Source of the DNA: Aquiflexum sp. TKW24L
GTDB taxonomy: Bacteria > Bacteroidota > Bacteroidia > Cytophagales > Cyclobacteriaceae
Assembly: GCF_023502205.1 (NCBI RefSeq)
Contig: NZ_JAMFLG010000015.1
Location: 45,614 to 109,613 of the forward strand
Reading direction: 5' to 3'
Length of the DNA: 64,000 bases
The notes below the pieces were generated by a model. That model did no database searches. It was not told where the DNA came from and worked only from the letters and a program-made list of their open reading frames with translations. The position numbers were made by a program, and so were the translations under genes. Below are positions 16,341 to 24,705 of this stretch, piece after piece (within the stretch, counting starts at the first letter, position 1; every line of letters starts with the position of its first letter).

Positions 16341-17684
16341 ATGAAAAGTATTTTAATCACAGGTGCAAATATAGTGAATGAAGGCAAGATAACCCTCGCC
16401 GACATTTTTGTACAGGACGGAATGATCTTTAATATAGGTCCGGATCTGTCAGATTTTGAAGCAGATATCCATATCGATGCTACAGGCAAATATGTGTTTC
16501 CGGGACTGATTGACGATCAGGTGCACTTTCGAGAACCGGGATTGACCCATAAGGCGGATATTTACACCGAAAGCAAATCCGCTGTAGCAGGTGGCGTCAC
16601 CTCCTACATGGAGATGCCCAATACGGTCCCCCAAAGCACTACTATTCCACTTTTGGAAGAGAAATACAGCATTGCAGCCAATAAATCCCTTGCAAATTAT
16701 TCCTTCTTTTTCGGCGCCACTAATGACAACATAGCCGAAATTCTTAAAGTCGATCCGGAAAATGTCTGCGGCGTCAAGGTGTTCCAAGGTTCCTCGACCG
16801 GAAATATGCTGGTGGACAATCCTGAAAGCCTCGAAAGAATTTTTGCACAGTGCAAATTGCTGATCGCCACCCACAGTGAAAATGATTTGATCATCAAAGC
16901 CAATCTGGAAAAGTATAAAGCCGAATATGGTGAGGATATCCCTGTCAAGTTTCACCCCAAAATCCGGAATGCAGAGGCTTGTTATGATGCCTCAAAGAAA
17001 GTGGTAGCATTGGCCAAAAAACACGGAAGCAAACTCCATGTTCTGCATATCAGCACGGCCAAAGAAGTTGACTTATTTGACAATTCCCTTCCATTAGAAC
17101 AAAAACGTATTACTGCAGAAGCTTGTATCCACCACCTTTGGTTTTCGGAGGAGGATTATGAGGCAAAGGGAAATCTAATCAAATGGAATCCTGCAGTAAA
17201 GTCGGCTCAAGACCGGGAAAGAATTCTTCAAGGTGTATTGGAAGACAGGATAGATGTCATTGCTACTGACCATGCCCCTCATACTTTGGAAGAAAAATCA
17301 AGAAATTACAGCGCTGCCCCCTCCGGTGGACCATTGATTCAGCACAGCCTTGTCGCCATGCTTGACCTCTACCATAAGGGTAAAATCAAGCTTGAGCAAA
17401 TCGTTCAGAAGATGTGTCACAATGTTGCCATTCTTTTTGAAATTGATAAAAGAGGTTATATCCGCCCCGGATATCATGCGGATTTGGTAATCGCTGACTT
17501 GGAAAGTCCTTGGAAAGTCGAAAAATCTAATATCCTCTCTAAATGTGGTTGGTCTCCCTTTGAGGGTCATGTCTTCAAATCAAAAGTCACACACACAGTG
17601 GTTTCCGGACATTTGGCTTATGAAAACGGTGTTTTTCATGAGGAAAAAAAAGGGGAGCGTCTAAAATTTTCAAGAAAAATTTGA
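16341..17684 (+). CDS. pyrC: Dihydroorotase
   Basis: The enzyme closes carbamoyl-aspartate to dihydroorotate in pyrimidine synthesis. The 447-residue amidohydrolase has the class I signatures HFREPGLTHKADIYTES near residues 58-74 and DVIATDHAPHT near 306-316, and the central KVFQGSSTGN, THSEN and LHVLHIST blocks supply metal ligands. The first metal motif reads Asp-Asp-Gln-Val-His rather than the usual Asp-x-His-x-His. It stands alone on the plus strand before tRNA-His. Related amidohydrolases such as hydantoinase or allantoinase share the fold, but the FREPG string favours dihydroorotase. Confidence 0.88.
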   Translation: MKSILITGANIVNEGKITLADIFVQDGMIFNIGPDLSDFEADIHIDATGKYVFPGLIDDQVHFREPGLTHKADIYTESKSAVAGGVTSYMEMPNTVPQSTTIPLLEEKYSIAANKSLANYSFFFGATNDNIAEILKVDPENVCGVKVFQGSSTGNMLVDNPESLERIFAQCKLLIATHSENDLIIKANLEKYKAEYGEDIPVKFHPKIRNAEACYDASKKVVALAKKHGSKLHVLHISTAKEVDLFDNSLPLEQKRITAEACIHHLWFSEEDYEAKGNLIKWNPAVKSAQDRERILQGVLEDRIDVIATDHAPHTLEEKSRNYSAAPSGGPLIQHSLVAMLDLYHKGKIKLEQIVQKMCHNVAILFEIDKRGYIRPGYHADLVIADLESPWKVEKSNILSKCGWSPFEGHVFKSKVTHTVVSGHLAYENGVFHEEKKGERLKFSRKI

Positions 17685-17693
17685 GAAAGGTTA

Positions 17694-17724
17694 TTGCTTT
17701 AGGGTTAGTGAAATATTACCTTTG
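17694..17724 (+). promoter_or_regulatory. Promoter of tRNA-His
   Basis: TACCTTTG (17717-17724) matches TAnnTTTG, with TTG at 17694-17696 about 20 bases upstream as a weak minus-33 box. Transcription would begin about 30 bases before the tRNA. Confidence 0.55.
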
Positions 17725-17761
17725 CAGTCCAATCTGATAAAAGATCAGAATCCAATAAAAT

Positions 17762-17839
17762 GGTGGTTGTAGCTCAGCTGGTTAGAGCGCTGGTTTGTGG
17801 ATCCAGAGGTCGCCGGTTCGAACCCGGTCTTCCACCCCA
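17762..17839 (+). tRNA. tRNA-His (GTG anticodon)
   Basis: The cloverleaf reads with D stem GCTC/GAGC, anticodon loop TTGTGGA giving anticodon GTG, T stem GCCGG with loop TTCGAAC, and an encoded CCA end (17837-17839). An extra G precedes the acceptor stem (17762), the G-1 identity element of tRNA-His, opposite C73. The acceptor stem GTGGTTG/CTTCCAC contains two adjacent T-T oppositions (5-68 and 6-67), and the anticodon stem closes with a T-T opposition (31-39). Confidence 0.93.
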
Positions 17840-17868
17840 AAACCCCCGTTATGAATGGGGGTTTTTTT
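17839..17868 (+). terminator. tRNA-His terminator
   Basis: CCCCC (17843-17847) pairs with GGGGG (17857-17861) around a 9-base loop, and the flanking A and T runs extend the stem and give a 7-base T tail. Confidence 0.85.
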
Positions 17869-17940
17869 ATTTTTTACTATTTCAATGAACCCAAATGGCA
17901 CAAATTTTGTATTAGTGGCTAAAATTAAATTTGGAAGGCA

Positions 17941-18081
17941 ATGTTTACGTTATTTAAATCTTCTCCAAGATTTCCCAAGGTCAATCCGGTAAATCTTAAA
18001 TTTGTGCAACTTTACTTTGTCAAATTTGAGGAATCTCTCCGGAACTTTGAGGAACTGCAAAAAGAGGGGGCACTCTCTTAA
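17941..18081 (+). CDS. Small 46-residue protein gene with its own terminator
   Basis: An ATG at 17941 preceded by GGAAGG at good spacing opens a 46-codon frame ending at TAA (18079-18081). The product begins MFTLFKSSPRFPKVNPVNLK and ends FEELQKEGALS; it has a basic, Pro-containing first half and an acidic helical second half. It carries no signal peptide. A strong terminator follows at 18096, with no other gene to serve between the tRNA and the next operon. That, with the Shine-Dalgarno, is the main evidence that it is expressed. No family recognised; it is too short for usual gene-length cutoffs. Confidence 0.6.
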   Translation: MFTLFKSSPRFPKVNPVNLKFVQLYFVKFEESLRNFEELQKEGALS

Positions 18082-18095
18082 TTAAGAAATAATTC

Positions 18096-18124
18096 AAGGT
18101 TATGGAAACATAACCTTTTTTTTT
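18096..18124 (+). terminator. Terminator of the 46-residue gene
   Basis: AAGGTTATG and CATAACCTT form a perfect 9-base stem around GAAA, followed by a long T run. Confidence 0.9.
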
Positions 18125-18190
18125 GTCCCAATAAATTTTTCTTTCACATGCAAAAAAGTATTTTTATAAAAATCTCAAACTTTTGAACAA

Positions 18191-20107
18191 ATGAGTTACA
18201 TCCACTTTGACAAAACCCAATTAATTAACCTCAATTACTCACTAGATAGGGAAATAATTCGAACAAATAGGGGAGGCTGCTATACAAGCACAACCATAAT
18301 CGGGTGTAATACAAGAAAATATCATGGCTTATTGGTGGTACCTCAGCCTCAGATTGACGAACAGCTTCATGTTATGTTATCCACTCTGCATGAGACAGTT
18401 ATTCAAAGAGGAGCAAGCTTTAATCTCGGGATCAGCAAGTTTCCGGGAAATTATTCACCTAGAGGCCATAAATATTTAGAGGATTTTGATACCGAGCCAA
18501 TTCCAAAACTCACCTATCGTGTCGGTGGGGTATTACTTCAGAAAGAAATCATTTTGGATACCAACAGAGACCGTGTCATGATCCGATACACTTTATTGGA
18601 TGCACATTCACCCACAAGAATCAGGATAAATCCTTTTTTAGCATTTAGGGGCTATCATAATCTGTCGAAAGAAAATGACAGGATTAAAAAAGACTTCGAG
18701 AAAGTTCCTAATGGCGTCAAATATCAACTTTACCCTGAATATTCACCGCTTTATTTGCAGCTGTCGAAGAGAACTGACTTTATTCCCAAACCTGAGTGGT
18801 ATTTCAATATTGAATACATCATGGAAAGAGAAAGAGGATATGAATATCAGGAAGACCTTTTTGTGCCAGGATCATTTGAATTTGATATTGAAAAAGGAGA
18901 ATCTGTCATTTTCTCAGCGGGGCTTACAGAAGCAGATACGAGTACCAGACAAAGGGCATTTGAAAAAGAGCTTGCCAGAAGGATTCCTAGAAATAATTTC
19001 ATCAATTGCCTCAAAAACTCTGCGGGCCAGTTTATCCAAAAAAGGAATGGTAAGACCCATGTCATCGCAGGCTATCCCTGGTTTGGATGGTGGGGTAGAG
19101 ACACTTTCGTCGCAGCTCCGGGCTTGGTTTTGACCCAAGGGGACACCGACACCTTCCTTGACATCATGGATACGATGGTAGCGGACCTCCATGGACCATT
19201 ATTCCCCAATGTGGGAAGCGGTGTAATGAGGAACATGGCATCGATGGATGCGCCACTTTGGTTTTTTTGGTCTTTGCAGCAATACATTAAATTTACCGGT
19301 GATACCAAATCAATCAAGAAAAAATACCTTGACAAAATGAAAGGTATAATCGATGGATTTAGAAAAGGTACCGATTATAATATCCACATGCTTGACAACG
19401 GGCTAGTGTACGGAGGTCAGGAAGGGGTGGCGCTTACCTGGATGGATGCAGTCAATTCTGATGGTCCTGTGACACCAAGAATCGGTTGCCCTGTCGAGAT
19501 TAATGCATTGTGGTACAATGCGCTTTGTTTTTATCATGAGTTAACCAATGATGCTGAAATCAAGGATTTGTCCGAGTTGGTCAAAAAATCCTTTAATGAG
19601 ATATTTTGGGAGGAGAAGAAAGGTTATTTGGCAGATTATGTGAACGGAGACTTTAAGGATTGGTCAATAAGACCGAGTATGGTATTGGCCACCTCTCTAC
19701 CATATTCTCCCTTGGAAGAAAGCCAAATGAAAAGTATCTTGGAAATTGTAAAGTCAAAACTTCTTACCACAAGGGGTTTGAGGTCTCTCGCTCCGGATGA
19801 TCCTGGTTATAAGGGGTATTATCATGGAAATCAGTATACGAGGGATATTGCCTACCACAATGGGACAGTATGGGCTTGGCTTTTAGGGCCTTTCGTTGAA
19901 GGTTACCTAAGGCTACACGGCAAAGCAGGAAAACATTTTGTAGAAAAAATAGTGCAGGCATTTGACGATGTTATGCCGCAGTACGGTATAGGAACTATCG
20001 CTGAGATATACGATGGAGATCCTCCACACAGACCAAAGGGAGCTATTTCCTCGGCTTGGTCCATCGGTGAGTTATTGAGAGTGATGTATATTTTGGAAAA
20101 AGTTTAA
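18191..20107 (+). CDS. Glycogen debranching enzyme (amylo-alpha-1,6-glucosidase type)
   Basis: 638 residues. The N-terminal half (about 1-270) is the bacterial GDE_N beta-sandwich with the start motif NRGGCYTSTTIIGCNTRKYHGLL. The C-terminal half is an (alpha/alpha)6 barrel with GYPWFGWWGRDTFVAAPGL near residues 295-313, GVALTWMDAVNSDGPVTPR near 411-430 and HNGTVWAWLLGPF near 556-568. These are the family's catalytic and substrate sites (acidic residues in WGRD and WMDA). It removes alpha-1,6 branches from glycogen or limit dextrins. It is the first gene of a three-gene operon: the next start lies 10 bases after its stop. Confidence 0.9.
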   Translation: MSYIHFDKTQLINLNYSLDREIIRTNRGGCYTSTTIIGCNTRKYHGLLVVPQPQIDEQLHVMLSTLHETVIQRGASFNLGISKFPGNYSPRGHKYLEDFDTEPIPKLTYRVGGVLLQKEIILDTNRDRVMIRYTLLDAHSPTRIRINPFLAFRGYHNLSKENDRIKKDFEKVPNGVKYQLYPEYSPLYLQLSKRTDFIPKPEWYFNIEYIMERERGYEYQEDLFVPGSFEFDIEKGESVIFSAGLTEADTSTRQRAFEKELARRIPRNNFINCLKNSAGQFIQKRNGKTHVIAGYPWFGWWGRDTFVAAPGLVLTQGDTDTFLDIMDTMVADLHGPLFPNVGSGVMRNMASMDAPLWFFWSLQQYIKFTGDTKSIKKKYLDKMKGIIDGFRKGTDYNIHMLDNGLVYGGQEGVALTWMDAVNSDGPVTPRIGCPVEINALWYNALCFYHELTNDAEIKDLSELVKKSFNEIFWEEKKGYLADYVNGDFKDWSIRPSMVLATSLPYSPLEESQMKSILEIVKSKLLTTRGLRSLAPDDPGYKGYYHGNQYTRDIAYHNGTVWAWLLGPFVEGYLRLHGKAGKHFVEKIVQAFDDVMPQYGIGTIAEIYDGDPPHRPKGAISSAWSIGELLRVMYILEKV

Positions 20108-20116
20108 TTCGGTTTT

Positions 20117-21397
20117 ATGAAGGTATTAATGTTCGGCTGGGAGTTTCCTCCACATATTTCCGGAGGCTTGGGCACGGCTTGTTACGGTTTGGTCAAAGGC
20201 CTAAACCATCACAAACAAGAGGTTATTTTTGTTGTGCCGAAGTTGTGGGGTGATGAAGAACCATTGGCAGATTTTGTCAATGCGAGTGATGTTGTCATTG
20301 ATTACCGAGAAAAAAAATTTAAGAAAATATGGAAAAACCTCACCTACCTTGAAGTGAGTAGTTTTTTGGTTCCTTATTTAGGTCCAGAAGAATTTAAAAA
20401 ATATACCGATTTTTCCATCCATGACAGGACTGATGTCGATGAGAGCGTTTTTTCCAACAAGTTTGAGTTTAGTGGAAAATATGGAAAGGACCTGATGAAA
20501 GAAGTTTCCAGATATGCCCTCGTCGCCGCTCAAATAGCCAAAGCCAAAGAACATGATGTCATCCATGCCCATGATTGGCTGGCATTTCCTGCAGGGATTG
20601 CTGCCAAAGAAATCAGTGGAAAACCGCTTATTGCGCATATCCACGCCACGGAGTATGACCGATCAGGTGAATCAGTAAACAAACCTGTCTATGACATTGA
20701 AAGGGCAGGAATGCATGCAGCCGACCATGTCGTGGCAGTAAGTCACTTAACCCGAAATGTAGTAATCAATAAATATGGGGTACATCCTGACAAAGTAAGC
20801 GTCCTGCACAATGCGGTTTTGGATGCCAGCATCATTCACTCTGAAACCAGGAAGCATGTTCCAGAAAAAATCGTCACCTTTTTGGGAAGGATTACATTCC
20901 AAAAAGGTCCTGAGTATTTTGTAGAAGCAGCCAAAAAAGTAATTGATAGAGATCCTAATGTTAGGTTTGTAATGGCCGGTAATGGCGATCTTCTCAATAA
21001 AATGGTGGAGCGTGTGGCAGAATTAGGCATGGGGACAAAATTTCATTTTACAGGATTCCTAAAAGGGAAAGATGTGGATGATATGTATGCCATCAGTGAT
21101 GTCTATGTGATGCCCTCTGTTTCTGAACCATTTGGAATCGCTCCGCTTGAAGCTGTAAGACACAACACCCCTGTCATCATCTCTAAACAATCAGGTGTTG
21201 CAGAAGTGCTTATAAATGCTATCAAAGTGGACTTTTGGGATGTTGATGCCATGGCCGATGCAATTTTTGGATTGCTGCACTATGAAAGTATTTCAAAGAT
21301 GTTTAAGGAGCTTGGAAGTGAAGAATTGAAAAAATTGAAATGGGAGCATGTCGCCGCCAAACTAGTTAAAGTATACGAAAAGACATTAAAACAATAG
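20117..21397 (+). CDS. GT4-family glycosyltransferase (glycogen/alpha-glucan synthase-like)
   Basis: 426 residues with the N-terminal glycogen-synthase-like motif FGWEFPPHISGGLGTA at residues 5-20 and a second Rossmann domain with VTFLGRITFQKGPEYFVEA near 254-272. The E-x7-E nucleotide-sugar motif is SVSEPFGIAPLEAV near 334-347. HAHDWLAFPAG lies near residue 150. The arrangement between a debranching enzyme and a GH57 amylase suggests synthesis or extension of an intracellular alpha-glucan from nucleotide-glucose. The sugar donor is not certain. Only 2 bases separate it from the next gene, so the two are probably coupled. Confidence 0.88.
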   Translation: MKVLMFGWEFPPHISGGLGTACYGLVKGLNHHKQEVIFVVPKLWGDEEPLADFVNASDVVIDYREKKFKKIWKNLTYLEVSSFLVPYLGPEEFKKYTDFSIHDRTDVDESVFSNKFEFSGKYGKDLMKEVSRYALVAAQIAKAKEHDVIHAHDWLAFPAGIAAKEISGKPLIAHIHATEYDRSGESVNKPVYDIERAGMHAADHVVAVSHLTRNVVINKYGVHPDKVSVLHNAVLDASIIHSETRKHVPEKIVTFLGRITFQKGPEYFVEAAKKVIDRDPNVRFVMAGNGDLLNKMVERVAELGMGTKFHFTGFLKGKDVDDMYAISDVYVMPSVSEPFGIAPLEAVRHNTPVIISKQSGVAEVLINAIKVDFWDVDAMADAIFGLLHYESISKMFKELGSEELKKLKWEHVAAKLVKVYEKTLKQ

Positions 21398-21399
21398 CC

Positions 21400-22614
21400 A
21401 TGAGAACAATCTGTTTTTACTTTCAGGTTCACCAGCCTTTAAGAATTAAGCCTTATCGCTTTTTTGATATTGGAGATGACCATTATTATTGGGACGATTA
21501 CAGTAACAAAAGTATCATCCGAAAAGTAGCCCAAAAATGCTACCTGCCCATGAATGCGCTTTTGCTTGACCTTATCCACCAACATCAAGGAAAGTTCAAA
21601 GTGGCTTTTTCCATATCAGGCGTTTGTTTAGACCAGTTTGAAGCATTTGCACCCGATGTACTTGAAAGTTTCAAAAAACTTGTAGCCACAGGACATGTTG
21701 AAATCCTAAGTGAAACAGATGCCCATGCCCTTTGCTCCCTGAAAAGTAAAGAGGAATTCAAAAGAATGGTCGGCAGGCATACCGAAAAAATAAAAAGGCA
21801 TTTCAACGGCTACACGCCAAAGGTTTTTAGAAATACAGAATTAATCTACTCTGACAAAATTGGTGGAATGGTGGCGGAGATGGGTTTTGAAGGGATTCTG
21901 ACCGAAGGGGCTAAGCATATTTTGGGTTGGAAAAGCCCAAATTTTGTCTACCAAAACTCAATAGATCCAAACCTGAAGATTCTTCTTAAGAACTTTCAGT
22001 TGAGTGATGACATCGCCTTCAGATTCAGCAACAAGACCTGGGCAGATTATCCTTTGACTACTGAAAAATTTGTCATTTGGCTCAATGCTGTGCCAAAAGA
22101 ACAGGAAGTGATTAACCTGTTTATGGATTATGAGACTTTCGGCGAGCACCAATGGGCAGAAACCGGGATTTTTGAATTCATGAAAGCACTTCCAAATGCT
22201 GTTTTCAAGTATACAGATTTCGGATTTTCTACACCTTCGGAGGTGGTACAATACGGTACAGCTGTAGCTAAGATTCAAGTGCCAACACCAATTTCATGGG
22301 CTGATGAGGAAAGAGATTTGACGGCTTGGTTAGGAAATGACCTTCAAAATGAGGCTTTTTCCAAGCTTTATGAAATGGAAAACCGGGTCAAAAAAATTGA
22401 AGATGTTGAAATCCAAAGAGATTGGAATTACCTTCAGACCTCGGATCATTTCTATTACATGTGTACAAAATTCTTTTCGGATGGCCATGTTCACTCCTAT
22501 TTTAGCCACTATGACACCCCATATGATGCCTTTATCAACTATATGAACGTTCTGAGTGATTTCATTCTCCGTGTCAAAACGAAAGAGTCTGAAATGGCTG
22601 AAGCGGAAAAATAG
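21400..22614 (+). CDS. GH57 family glycoside hydrolase (alpha-amylase-like)
   Basis: 404 residues with the GH57 motif YFQVHQPLRI near the start, the second block SETDAH near 107-112, the predicted nucleophile Glu in GILTEGAKH near 164-172, and the predicted acid Asp in LFMDYETFGEHQW near 245-257. No signal peptide, so it acts inside the cell on alpha-1,4-glucan. It is the last gene of the operon with the debranching enzyme and GT4 synthase. A strong hairpin at 22636 ends the transcript. Confidence 0.9.
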   Translation: MRTICFYFQVHQPLRIKPYRFFDIGDDHYYWDDYSNKSIIRKVAQKCYLPMNALLLDLIHQHQGKFKVAFSISGVCLDQFEAFAPDVLESFKKLVATGHVEILSETDAHALCSLKSKEEFKRMVGRHTEKIKRHFNGYTPKVFRNTELIYSDKIGGMVAEMGFEGILTEGAKHILGWKSPNFVYQNSIDPNLKILLKNFQLSDDIAFRFSNKTWADYPLTTEKFVIWLNAVPKEQEVINLFMDYETFGEHQWAETGIFEFMKALPNAVFKYTDFGFSTPSEVVQYGTAVAKIQVPTPISWADEERDLTAWLGNDLQNEAFSKLYEMENRVKKIEDVEIQRDWNYLQTSDHFYYMCTKFFSDGHVHSYFSHYDTPYDAFINYMNVLSDFILRVKTKESEMAEAEK

Positions 22615-22635
22615 AGTAATATTTTATAAAAAATT

Positions 22636-22662
22636 AAAAGGCTTGGTAACACAAGCCTTTTT
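22636..22662 (+). terminator. Terminator of the alpha-glucan operon
   Basis: AAAAGGCTTG pairs with CAAGCCTTTT around a 6-base loop, 21 bases past the stop of the GH57 gene, and runs into T residues. Confidence 0.85.
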
Positions 22663-22683
22663 AATTCCCTCAAACTTTGAGCG

Positions 22684-23193
22684 ATGAAAAGAACATTTTT
22701 CCTGATACCGATATTTGCCATGCTTGGATCTTGCACGGTCACAACAGAAAATAAAGTGGCTGTTGAAGAAAAAGAAGAATACATTGTCAGGTATGACAGA
22801 CCTGATGCTGCCATTCTTCGCGGAGTTTACATCCCACAAGGAAAGGAATATTTTTACACTTCAGGTTTGGTTGCTCCTGTAAGGGATGAGAATGCTGTTG
22901 CCGGAACTTATGGGAGGTATGGCAATACCTATGAGCAAAGTATCGGAATTTTGAAAAGGATAAAAGACACTATTGGGGAAGGAAATTTTACAATGGAGGA
23001 TGTAATCTTCCTGCGAGTCTATCTTGCACCTGATAAGGATGGGAAAATTGATTGGGATGCTTGGTTCAATGCCTATGGGGAGTTTTTTAATAATGAAGAA
23101 AACCCAAACAAAGTGGCAAGATCGACAATAGCTGTTCATTCCTTAGCCAATCCGGAATTATTGATAGAAATAGAAGCGGTTGCAGCAAAATGA
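22684..23193 (+). CDS. RidA/YjgF-family lipoprotein
   Basis: 169 residues. The N-terminus is a lipoprotein signal (FAMLGSCT), unusual for RidA because the common form is cytoplasmic. The body follows the chorismate-mutase-like RidA fold: FYTSGLVAPVRDEN near 58-71, TYEQSIGILKRIKD near 82-95, FLRVYLAPDKDGK near 108-120, and ARSTIAVHSLANPELLIEIEA near 143-163. In cytoplasmic RidA a conserved Arg in RVYL-type strands binds the imine substrate; an Arg is in place here. Its stop overlaps the next start in an ATGA arrangement. Membrane-anchored, its substrate may differ from imines of metabolism. Confidence 0.8.
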   Translation: MKRTFFLIPIFAMLGSCTVTTENKVAVEEKEEYIVRYDRPDAAILRGVYIPQGKEYFYTSGLVAPVRDENAVAGTYGRYGNTYEQSIGILKRIKDTIGEGNFTMEDVIFLRVYLAPDKDGKIDWDAWFNAYGEFFNNEENPNKVARSTIAVHSLANPELLIEIEAVAAK

Positions 23194-23648
23194 GAAAATT
23201 TATTCCAATTTATTCTCTTGTCATTTCTTTATTTATAAGCTCTTGTGCTTGTGACGGGGAGACTATGGTCAAAGGAATGATGTGGGGATTTAATAAAATC
23301 GCGGGAGAAGGCTATATCCCCTCCAACGAGATTATGGCATTGGGAGAATTTGAAAGTGTGGAAGTCAATGTCTCCCAAATTTACGCGGATGGCGAAGATC
23401 AAAGTACAATCGAACTCAGACTTTTTAATGGAAAAAGTCCTGAAATGAGAGTGAGGGAAGATAACGTAGCGAGGAAATGTGCTGAATTGTATGCTCAAGG
23501 ATATTCAAAAATCGAGGATTACAAGATCATCAAAATTTCATTTATCCAAACCGACCCTTTCAATGCTGAAAATTATGCCATCAGCGAATATACATTTGAA
23601 GTAAAAGACTTATTAACTTCCCAAAACCCTGAAGAAAATGGAATTTGA
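23190..23648 (+). CDS. Lipoprotein of unknown function
   Basis: 152 residues with a signal sequence ending in the Cys-rich SSCACDG, so a lipoprotein. After a GEGYIPSNEIMALG stretch the chain has alternating strands (FESVEVNVSQIYA, STIELRLFNG) and ends in an acidic linker. It overlaps the RidA-like gene by 4 bases and the downstream membrane-protein gene by 11, making a three-gene unit. I do not recognise the family. Confidence 0.6.
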   Translation: MRKFIPIYSLVISLFISSCACDGETMVKGMMWGFNKIAGEGYIPSNEIMALGEFESVEVNVSQIYADGEDQSTIELRLFNGKSPEMRVREDNVARKCAELYAQGYSKIEDYKIIKISFIQTDPFNAENYAISEYTFEVKDLLTSQNPEENGI

Positions 23649-23913
23649 CTATAATGCTGAATTTAAGCATCCAACCGTAAAAGCAAGCGATTGGTTTTTA
23701 ACCATATTAATTGCCAATATTCCTGTCGTAGGATTTATCATGCTCATCGTCTGGGCAGTGGACAAAACAGGAAATCCAAATAAGGCAAATTGGGCAAAAG
23801 CCAAACTGATCTGGTATGCAGTTGGGTTGGGTATATTGGTTTTGTTTTTACTCTTGATTGGATTTGGAACGATTTCAGGTGTATTTGATGAAATCGATTG
23901 GAAGGATTTCTAA
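23638..23913 (+). CDS. Small membrane protein with two transmembrane segments
   Basis: 91 residues. Two hydrophobic segments, about 22-41 (LTILIANIPVVGFIMLIVWA) and 60-80 (LIWYAVGLGILVLFLLLIGF), with a polar NPNKANWAKAK loop between them. The gene starts inside the end of the preceding lipoprotein gene (11-base overlap). Likely an inner-membrane partner for the two lipoproteins, but this is inference from overlap only. Confidence 0.6.
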   Translation: MEFDYNAEFKHPTVKASDWFLTILIANIPVVGFIMLIVWAVDKTGNPNKANWAKAKLIWYAVGLGILVLFLLLIGFGTISGVFDEIDWKDF

Positions 23914-23920
23914 TAATCAA

Positions 23921-24601
23921 TTAAATCAATTTCTCCCCACTTTCGGAATCATCTATTGCTTTAGAAAGAAAATCATGAAAAGACTTTATTAACCTGAAGC
24001 CTTCAATTGCTTTTTTCTTAAAATCTCCAGAGGAAATATCCGAATCAGCAATTGGGTTGGATACAATGAAGCTTTTGTGTTTTAACAATTCAATGTATGG
24101 ATGATCCTGTTCATAGCCTTTGGGCATATTTTTGAGTTTGTCTCCTTCCAATCCTGAAAATATCTTTTTAAACTTTGGCTCATTTAAAATGGATTCCAAT
24201 TCCTTGCCCGAATAATCGATTTCCTGACGGATTTTTTTTAGGCTTTCCGATTCAGGCATCCATATTCCTCCGGCTAAAAAGCTTTTGCCAGGCTGCACAT
24301 GTACATAGTATCCAGGCCCAAGGGATTTCTTTCCTCCAACGGAGAAATAAGCGGCAAAATTGGTTTTGTAAGGATCCTTATTCGCAGAGAACCGTACATC
24401 TCTGTTTTGTCTAAAAACACAATCCTTTGCCTTGAAAGAGGAAAGCGCTGGTTCCCAGACCGAAATCTGTGCAAGCATTTCGCCGACATCATTCAAAAAT
24501 TCTTCTTTGACGGCTAGATACCAAGATTTATTCTCATCCATCCAGGATTTTTGGTTGTTTTGAGAAAGTGCCTCGAGAAATTTTAAGTATTGATTAGCCA
24601 T
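23921..24601 (-). CDS. DUF2461 family protein
   Basis: 226 residues. I chose the ATG at 24601; a TTG two codons upstream is less likely. Signature stretches are WMDENKSWYLAVKEEF near 20-35, FRQNRDVRFSANKDPYKTN near 63-81 and the Gly-rich YYVHVQPGKSFLAGGIWMP near 98-116, all typical of the DUF2461/TIGR02453 family. No activity is established. It converges on the RidA-like unit, with a 7-base gap to the membrane-protein gene. It is separated from the esterase by that gene's terminator. Confidence 0.85.
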   Translation of the reverse strand: MANQYLKFLEALSQNNQKSWMDENKSWYLAVKEEFLNDVGEMLAQISVWEPALSSFKAKDCVFRQNRDVRFSANKDPYKTNFAAYFSVGGKKSLGPGYYVHVQPGKSFLAGGIWMPESESLKKIRQEIDYSGKELESILNEPKFKKIFSGLEGDKLKNMPKGYEQDHPYIELLKHKSFIVSNPIADSDISSGDFKKKAIEGFRLIKSFHDFLSKAIDDSESGEKLI

Positions 24602-24660
24602 ATCCAAATTTAACTAATAACAGGAAAGGGAGTGATAAGTTTTTCCAAATTTAGCTAATG

Positions 24661-24692
24661 AAAAAAGCCTGATTTTATGATCAGGCTTTTTT
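24661..24692 (-). terminator. Terminator of the dioxygenase-esterase pair
   Basis: AAAAAAGCCTGAT and ATCAGGCTTTTTT form a 13-base stem around a 6-base loop, 14 bases past the esterase stop on the minus strand. Confidence 0.9.
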
Positions 24693-24705
24693 CTATTTTG
24701 TAATT

